From Paracoccus sanguinis (GTDB taxonomy: Bacteria; Pseudomonadota; Alphaproteobacteria; Rhodobacterales; Rhodobacteraceae): DNA of 64,000 nt. The notes beneath the pieces were generated by a model. That model made no database searches. It was not told where the DNA came from and saw only the letters and a list, made by a program, of their open reading frames with translations. The DNA is taken from positions 124,001 through 188,000 of the forward strand of contig NZ_FNNA01000003.1 of the NCBI RefSeq assembly GCF_900106665.1, read 5' to 3'. This document shows positions 59,184 to 64,000 of this stretch, in pieces (within the stretch, counting starts at the first letter, position 1; each line of letters opens with the position of its first letter). Position numbers and translations under genes: made by a program.

Positions 59184-60233
59184 ATGTTGAGCTTTGCGCC
59201 TGCCGTCCAGCGCCTTCGGTCGCGGCTGGGGCGCGCGCTCCCCGACATCGCCGCCGTGGCCGAGATCGACGAGGCCGAGCCCGGCGGCCGGTTCGAGGTT
59301 CCCGCCGCCCTCGCCCTGCCCGGCATCTACGACCGCGTCCGCCGCACCGAGTTCGCCGACCGCGACAGCGCCCTGCGCCACCTGCGGGGCGGCTATGCCG
59401 TCGACGAGGCGCCCACCCGCGTCCTGCGCCTCAGGGACGTGGATCTGGTGGACGGCACGCTCTACTGCGCCGGGGCGGCCCGGCCGCTGCGCCGGATGGC
59501 GGGGCGCCGCCCGGCCTATCGCCGCCCGGTCGAGCATTCCGGCGCGGTGCTGGCGGAAAGCTGGGTCGGCAACAGCTACTTCGGCAACTGGCTCGCCGAT
59601 GACTGCGTGACCGCGCTGCTGGCCGAGACCCGCGCCCTGCCCCATGTCACGACCCGCTCCCCCGCGGGCCATGTGGCGGAGTACGAGCGCCGGATGGGCC
59701 TTAACCCCGCGCGGGTGACCGAGGCGCATTTCTGCCGGCTCGAGGTGATCGACGACCTCGGCGCGAACCCCTCGCAGCGCGCCCGTGCGCGCGCGCAGCG
59801 TGCGCGCCTGCTGCGCGGCGCCGACCCCGCCCCGCACCCCGGCGTCTTCCTGCTGCGCGGCCGTTCGGGCCATGTCCGCGAGCTCGAGGGCGAGCTCGCG
59901 CTGGCCGAGATGCTGGCGGCGCGGCGAGGGATCACCGTCATCGACCCGCAGCGCGAGGATGCCGCGACGCTGATCGACGCCTGCGCCGGGGCGCGGGTGG
60001 CGGTCGGGGTCGAGGGCAGCCAGATGGTGCACGCGCTGGTGGCGATGGGGCCGGGGACCGCGTTCCTCGCCCTCCAGCCGCCGGACAGGGTGGTGGCGGG
60101 AATGAAGCTGATGACCGACCGTCGCGACCAGCACTATGCGCTGCTGGTCGGCGACGGCCCGCCCGAGGCGTTTCGCATCGACCCCGACGAGCTGCTGGCC
60201 AGTTTCGATCTTGCCGCAGAGGCCGCCGCATGA
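59184..60233 (+). CDS. Glycosyltransferase family 61 (DUF563)-like
   Basis: Protein of about 349 residues resembling GT61/DUF563 transferases: AVLAESWVGNSYFGNWLADD near residue 120-140, LRGRSGHVREL, and VGVEGSQMVHALVAMGPGT near residue 285-305. A GAAAGGGGGA ribosome site supports ATG 59184 over the ATG at 59160. It overlaps the acetyltransferase start by four bases. Sugar and acceptor unknown. Confidence 0.82.
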   Translation: MLSFAPAVQRLRSRLGRALPDIAAVAEIDEAEPGGRFEVPAALALPGIYDRVRRTEFADRDSALRHLRGGYAVDEAPTRVLRLRDVDLVDGTLYCAGAARPLRRMAGRRPAYRRPVEHSGAVLAESWVGNSYFGNWLADDCVTALLAETRALPHVTTRSPAGHVAEYERRMGLNPARVTEAHFCRLEVIDDLGANPSQRARARAQRARLLRGADPAPHPGVFLLRGRSGHVRELEGELALAEMLAARRGITVIDPQREDAATLIDACAGARVAVGVEGSQMVHALVAMGPGTAFLALQPPDRVVAGMKLMTDRRDQHYALLVGDGPPEAFRIDPDELLASFDLAAEAAA

Positions 60234-60787
60234 CCGCCTATCGCCCCGTCCCCGACGCCCGAACCCTGCGCCAACTCGTCGCCGGCGACTACCGCCGGCA
60301 CGGGTCGCGGCTCTCCAACCCGGCGTTTCAGGCGATGGCGGTGTTCCGCCTCGGCCAGTGGGCGCTCTCGCGCAAGGGGCGACTGGCGCGGCGGGTCGCG
60401 TCGAAGCTTTACGGCTTTCTCAACTACTTCGTCTCGAACTGGGCGCGGGTCTATCTGCCGGCCGAGACGCGGGTGGGCGCCGACCTGCACCTCATCCACG
60501 CCGAGGGCTCGATCTCGGTCCATCCGGCGAGCGTTCTGGGCGACCGGGTGGGGCTGATGCACAACGTCACCATCGGCACGAACATGCACGCCGGCGCGCC
60601 GGTGATCGGCGACGACGTGTTCATCGGCGTGAACTCCTGCGTGCTGGGCGGGGTGCGGATCGGCCACCGGGTCCGCATCGGCGCCAACACGGCGGTCGTC
60701 ACCGACGTGCCCGACGACCACATCGCCAACGGCTCGCCCGCGCGCATCCTGCCGCGCATGGGCCCCCTGACCTCGGGGCACGGATGA
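60230..60787 (+). CDS. Serine-acetyltransferase-like hexapeptide acyltransferase
   Basis: Left-handed beta-helix transferase of 185 residues, similar to CysE-type serine O-acetyltransferases. Hexapeptide turns begin near residue 80 (VGADLHLIHAEGSISVHP), with GLMHNVTIGTN and IGDDVFIGVNSCVLGGVRIG, ending IANGSPARIL. In exosortase/EPS loci such genes occur beside the ligase/decarboxylase set, so acylation of serine or of a sugar is possible. Overlaps both neighbours by four bases. Confidence 0.85.
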   Translation: MTAYRPVPDARTLRQLVAGDYRRHGSRLSNPAFQAMAVFRLGQWALSRKGRLARRVASKLYGFLNYFVSNWARVYLPAETRVGADLHLIHAEGSISVHPASVLGDRVGLMHNVTIGTNMHAGAPVIGDDVFIGVNSCVLGGVRIGHRVRIGANTAVVTDVPDDHIANGSPARILPRMGPLTSGHG

Positions 60788-62319
60788 CGCCCGCCGCCCT
60801 CAGCCTCGACCACCTGCTCTGGGACAATGCCGCGCTGCACCCCGACCGGGTGGCGCTGATCGACGCCGACCAGCCGGTCAGCTACGGCGCGCTGGCCGAC
60901 CGGGCCGGGCAGGTGGCGGCGTGGCTTGCGGCCGCAGGGGTCCGTCGCGGTGACCGGGTGGTGGTCCACCTGCGCAAGTCGGCCGACGAGATCGCCGCGA
61001 TGTTCGGCGCCGCCCGCCTCGGCGCCGCGGTGGTCAACATCGCCGCGCAATGGAGCCTCGACCAGCTTGCCTACGTGCTCGACGACACCGAGGCGCGCGC
61101 GCTCGTCACCTCGGCCCCCGTCGCCGCCGCGCTCGCGGCGCGCCCCGAGGCGGAGGGGGTGGCCGTGCTGGCGCTGGGCCCCGGCGCCCCGCCCCTGCCC
61201 CCGACGACGGCCCCTGAGGCGGTGCCGGTGCTGGACAGCGACATTGCGATGATCCTCTACACCTCCGGCTCGACCGGGCGGCCCAAGGGGGTGATGCTGA
61301 CCCATCGCAACGTGCTGACCGGTGCGCGGGCCGTGACGCGCTACCTCGGGCTCGGGCCCGACGACCGGCTGATGTCGGTGCTGCCGTTCTCGTTCGACTA
61401 CGGGCTGAACCAGCTCACCACGATGATGCTGGTGGGCGGCACGCTGATCTGCCAGCCGGTGCCGCTGCCGGCCGAGATCGTGGCCAGCGTCAATCGCCAC
61501 GCCGCCACGGGCCTCGCCTGCGTGCCGCCGCTCTGGGCGCGGCTCGCCGCCCATCTCGCCGCCGCGCCGACGCCGATGCCCTCGATCCGGCGCATCACCA
61601 ACACCGGCGGCGCGATCCCCGGCGCGGTGCTCGAGGCGCTGCCACGGCTTTTCCCCGGCGCGGCGATCCACCTGATGTACGGGCTGACCGAATCCTTCCG
61701 CTCGACCCACCTCGACCCCGAGCGCTTCGCCGCCAAGCGCGGCAGCATCGGCCGCGCCATCCCGGCGGCCGAGGTCTATGTGGTCCGCGCGGGCGAAGGG
61801 TTGGCCGGCCCGGGCGAGACGGGCGAGCTGGTCCACCGCGGCCCGCTCGTCTCGGCGGGCTACTGGCGCCGCCCCGAGGCCACCGCCGAAAAGATCCGCC
61901 CCTGCCCCGAACTCGCGCCGCTGATCGGCGACGAGAAGGTGGTCCATTCGGGCGACATCGTGCGGATCGACGCCGACGGCGACCTGTGGTTCGTCGGCCG
62001 CCGCGACGCGATGATGAAGGTCATGGGCTTCCGCCTCAGCCCCGAAGAGGTCGAGGAGGTCGCCCACGCCTCGGGCCAGGTCATGGAATGCGTGGCCTTC
62101 GGCACCGACAACCCGCTGATGGGGCAGGCCGTCCACCTTGCGCTCGTGCCGCGGCCGGGGTTCGACCGCGCCGCGCTCGAGAGCCATTTCCGCCGCCACG
62201 CGCCCAGCTATATGCTGCCCCAGGCCTTGCACCTGTGGGAGGGGGAGATGCCGCGCATCTCCTCGGGCAAGATCGATCGCCAGGCCGTTGCGGCCCGCTT
62301 TTCAAAGGAGCCGACATGA
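60784..62319 (+). CDS. AMP-forming acyl/aminoacyl ligase, exosortase-A-associated type
   Basis: Adenylate-forming enzyme of 511 residues that should activate a carboxylic acid and load it on CoA or a carrier protein. Motifs: LYTSGSTGRPKGVM (P-loop), MYGLTESFRSTHLD (aromatic/adenine site), SGDIVRIDADGD, KVMGFRLSPEEVEE and the catalytic lysine region ISSGKIDRQ. Length and the following carrier-protein and PLP-decarboxylase genes match the ligase described in exosortase-A loci (TIGR03098-like, judged by memory). The carrier gene starts at an ATGA overlap with its stop. Confidence 0.88.
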   Translation: MTPAALSLDHLLWDNAALHPDRVALIDADQPVSYGALADRAGQVAAWLAAAGVRRGDRVVVHLRKSADEIAAMFGAARLGAAVVNIAAQWSLDQLAYVLDDTEARALVTSAPVAAALAARPEAEGVAVLALGPGAPPLPPTTAPEAVPVLDSDIAMILYTSGSTGRPKGVMLTHRNVLTGARAVTRYLGLGPDDRLMSVLPFSFDYGLNQLTTMMLVGGTLICQPVPLPAEIVASVNRHAATGLACVPPLWARLAAHLAAAPTPMPSIRRITNTGGAIPGAVLEALPRLFPGAAIHLMYGLTESFRSTHLDPERFAAKRGSIGRAIPAAEVYVVRAGEGLAGPGETGELVHRGPLVSAGYWRRPEATAEKIRPCPELAPLIGDEKVVHSGDIVRIDADGDLWFVGRRDAMMKVMGFRLSPEEVEEVAHASGQVMECVAFGTDNPLMGQAVHLALVPRPGFDRAALESHFRRHAPSYMLPQALHLWEGEMPRISSGKIDRQAVAARFSKEPT

Positions 62320-62555
62320 CCCGATCCGAACCGCTGACCGAACCCGAACTGCTGGCCGAGCTGTCCCGGCTGGCCGGGCAGGACGGGATCGCCGCCGACA
62401 CGCCGCTGTTCTCGACCGGGTTGCTCGACTCGGTGACGATGATCCAGCTCATCGGCTATCTCGAGGACCGCACCGGGCAGAGCGTGGGCGCCGCCGACGT
62501 GACGCTTGAGAATTTCGACAGCGCCGGGCGGATCATGGCCTATGTCGGCGGCTGA
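62316..62555 (+). CDS. Acyl/peptidyl carrier protein
   Basis: Free-standing carrier of 79 residues. The phosphopantetheine site is the serine in GLLDSVTMIQLI near residue 38. A strong AAAGGAG ribosome site precedes ATG 62316. Positioned directly after the ligase and overlapping the decarboxylase gene by 14 bases, it is probably the acceptor for the ligase and a substrate of the phosphopantetheinyl transferase at 29361. Confidence 0.92.
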   Translation: MTRSEPLTEPELLAELSRLAGQDGIAADTPLFSTGLLDSVTMIQLIGYLEDRTGQSVGAADVTLENFDSAGRIMAYVGG

Positions 62556-63750
62556 CCCGGCCGCCTGCGACGCCGCCCCCGACGCCGCCGCGCTCGCGGC
62601 GCTGGCTGAGCGGCACGGAACGCCGCTCTACGTCTACGACGTCGGCCGGGTCGCGACCCGCGCGGCGCGGCTGCGGGCCGCGTTCGGCGGGCGGGTGAGC
62701 TTGAGCTACGCGGTCAAGGCCAACCCCCACGGGGGCGTGCTGTCGGGTCTGCGCGGCCTCGTCGAGACGCTGGACGTCTCGTCGCTGGGCGAGTTCCGGC
62801 GCGCCGTCGCCGCGGGTTGGCAGCCGGGGGAGATCAGCTTCACCGGACCGGGCAAGCGGCCGCCCGAGCTGTCCGAAAGCATCGGCGCCGGCCTCGGCGA
62901 GCTGGTGATCGAGCATCCCGCCGAGGCCCGCGCCGCCGACGCCATCGCACGCGCCGCGGGCCGGGTGCAGGACGTGCTGGTGCGGATCACGCCCCCAGCC
63001 GTGCCGCGCGGGTTCGGCGACACCATGGCGGGCCGCCCGGTCCCCTTCGGCATCGACGCCGAGGACGCCGTCCCCGCCCTGCGCGAGATCGCCACCCTGC
63101 CCGGGCTGCGGCTGACGGGGCTGCATTTTTACTCGGGCACCCAGTGCCTGTCGGCCCCTGCCATCGCCGCCAACTACCGCATCTTCCACGACCTCTCCGC
63201 CCAGCTTTGCGCCGCAACCGGCCTCATCCCCGCGCGGCTGGTGTTCGGGGCCGGGATGGGCATCCCCTATCACGAGACGGACGCGCCCCTCGACCTGCCC
63301 GCGCTGGGGGCGGAGGCGTCCGCCGACCTCGACCGGATGCGCGGCGTGCCGCAGCTCGCGGGGGCGGCGGTGGCGCTGGAACTCGGGCGCTATCTCGTCG
63401 GGCCGGCCGGCTGGCTGCTGACCCGCGTGATCGCCGTCAAGCATTCGCGCGGCCACCGCATCCTGATCTGCGACGCGGGGCTGAACAACCACCTCGCCGC
63501 GGCGGGGCGGTTCGGCATGGTGCTGCACCGGAACTACCGGATGAGCGCGCCGCTGGCCGAGGGGCAGGCCGAGCCGCAGGATGTGTTCGGGCCGCTCTGC
63601 ACCTCGCTCGACCGGCTCGCGTCGGGGGTGATGCTGCCGCCGCTCGAGCCGGGCGGGCTGATCGCCATCCACATGAGCGGCGCCTACGGGCTGACGGCGA
63701 GCCCCACCGGCTTCATCAGCCATCCGGTGCCGGGCGAGGTCGTCATCTGA
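62542..63750 (+). CDS. PLP-dependent decarboxylase (Orn/DAP-like fold III), exosortase-A-associated type
   Basis: Fold-type III decarboxylase of 402 residues related to diaminopimelate and ornithine decarboxylases. The PLP lysine is in SYAVKANPHGG (near residue 57), with LHFYSGTQ and the phosphate-binding GAGMGIPY region; C-terminal GPLCTSLDRL and MSGAYGLTASPTGF complete the active site. It may decarboxylate an amino acid, perhaps while carrier-bound, to give an amine building block (inference). The start ATG 62542 lies inside the end of the carrier gene. Confidence 0.88.
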   Translation: MSAADPAACDAAPDAAALAALAERHGTPLYVYDVGRVATRAARLRAAFGGRVSLSYAVKANPHGGVLSGLRGLVETLDVSSLGEFRRAVAAGWQPGEISFTGPGKRPPELSESIGAGLGELVIEHPAEARAADAIARAAGRVQDVLVRITPPAVPRGFGDTMAGRPVPFGIDAEDAVPALREIATLPGLRLTGLHFYSGTQCLSAPAIAANYRIFHDLSAQLCAATGLIPARLVFGAGMGIPYHETDAPLDLPALGAEASADLDRMRGVPQLAGAAVALELGRYLVGPAGWLLTRVIAVKHSRGHRILICDAGLNNHLAAAGRFGMVLHRNYRMSAPLAEGQAEPQDVFGPLCTSLDRLASGVMLPPLEPGGLIAIHMSGAYGLTASPTGFISHPVPGEVVI

Positions 63751-64000
63751 TCCCGACGGCCGCCAGATGGTCCAGCACCGCGGCGGCCGCCGCGGCGTGT
63801 TCGGCCTCGGTCGGGTGCCACAGGCAGGCCCCGAGGCTCATCCGCGGCAGGTCGATGAGGTCGAGCGCCGTCTCGCCCGCCGCCAACCGCGCCTCGCGCG
63901 CCCGGACCAGCGCGCGACGCAGCGGGCGGCCGTAGTTCGGCCAAGCCACCAGCACGATCCGCGCCCCCGGCTGGGCCGCGCGCAAATCGGCCAGCAGCCG
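63743..64000 (-). CDS. SGNH/GDSL-type hydrolase, C-terminal part (runs off the window)
   Basis: Minus-strand gene whose stop lies at 63743 and whose start is beyond 64000. The visible ~85 residues read as the second half of an SGNH-type esterase: QPGARIVLVAWPNYGRP (core beta strand) and a C-terminal LWHPTEAEHAAAAAAVLDHL matching the family's last catalytic block, although the usual Asp three residues before the His is replaced by Cys. Convergent with the decarboxylase gene (8-base overlap). Confidence 0.6.
   Translation of the reverse strand, partial: RLLADLRAAQPGARIVLVAWPNYGRPLRRALVRAREARLAAGETALDLIDLPRMSLGACLWHPTEAEHAAAAAAVLDHLAAVGIR

Overview
The window is about 64 kb of very GC-rich DNA (roughly 70% by eye). 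Its conserved gene order (ribF–ycgN–ltaE; cinA–pgpA–ispDF; rpiA–gor–hflK–hflC–degP; lipA; preT–preA; bolA–grxD), the fused IspDF, the IalB-family protein and the RTX/Hint protein point to an alphaproteobacterium of the Rhodobacteraceae/Paracoccaceae. The genus cannot be read from the sequence. No insertion sequence, phage, CRISPR array or rRNA was seen. One tRNA gene (Leu, CAA) is present.

Positions 1-30070 are mostly chromosomal core. They hold cofactor and isoprenoid genes, pentose-phosphate and glutathione enzymes, the HflKC membrane protease modulator and a Do-type periplasmic protease. Next come an IalB-family protein, a HerA-like ATPase, a DUF6456 regulator, a peroxiredoxin, lipoyl synthase and the NAD-dependent dihydropyrimidine dehydrogenase PreTA. 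A two-component system follows, flanked by two PepSY-type envelope proteins. A Blh-type phosphatase, a 3-hydroxyacyl-CoA dehydrogenase, BolA with monothiol glutaredoxin, a stress-type membrane pair and an ArsC-like protein complete this half. It contains several strong intrinsic terminators and some unexplained regulatory DNA: an 11-bp tandem repeat array before preT, perfect or near-perfect palindromes, and an orphan minus-strand terminator that suggests a small RNA.

Positions 29361-64000 form a large accessory locus mixing exopolysaccharide (EPS) genes with assembly-line biosynthesis. It opens with a phosphopantetheinyl transferase and an RTX/Hint secreted protein. EPS functions follow: an ExoY-like initiating transferase, glycosyltransferases of GT4, GT26, GT2 and GT61 type, a Wzz-like chain-length protein, a CpsD-like partner with a degenerate P-loop, a Wzy-like polymerase/ligase and a Wzx-like flippase. 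Interleaved are a 2144-residue type I PKS (KS-AT-KR-DH-ACP-TE) and a 1538-residue NRPS-like protein. In the latter, a formyltransferase domain is fused to an adenylation domain that carries an internal luciferase-like monooxygenase, followed by a carrier domain. The right end holds a serine-acetyltransferase-like enzyme, an acyl/aminoacyl-AMP ligase, a free carrier protein and a PLP-dependent decarboxylase. That trio resembles the set associated with exosortase-A loci, but no exosortase is visible here. A GMC oxidoreductase sits between polymerase and flippase.

The most interesting reading is a hybrid locus that makes a polysaccharide together with a polyketide/formyl-aminoacyl product, either as a decoration of the polymer or as a co-regulated metabolite. 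This is inference from gene interleaving and domain content, not a demonstrated pathway.
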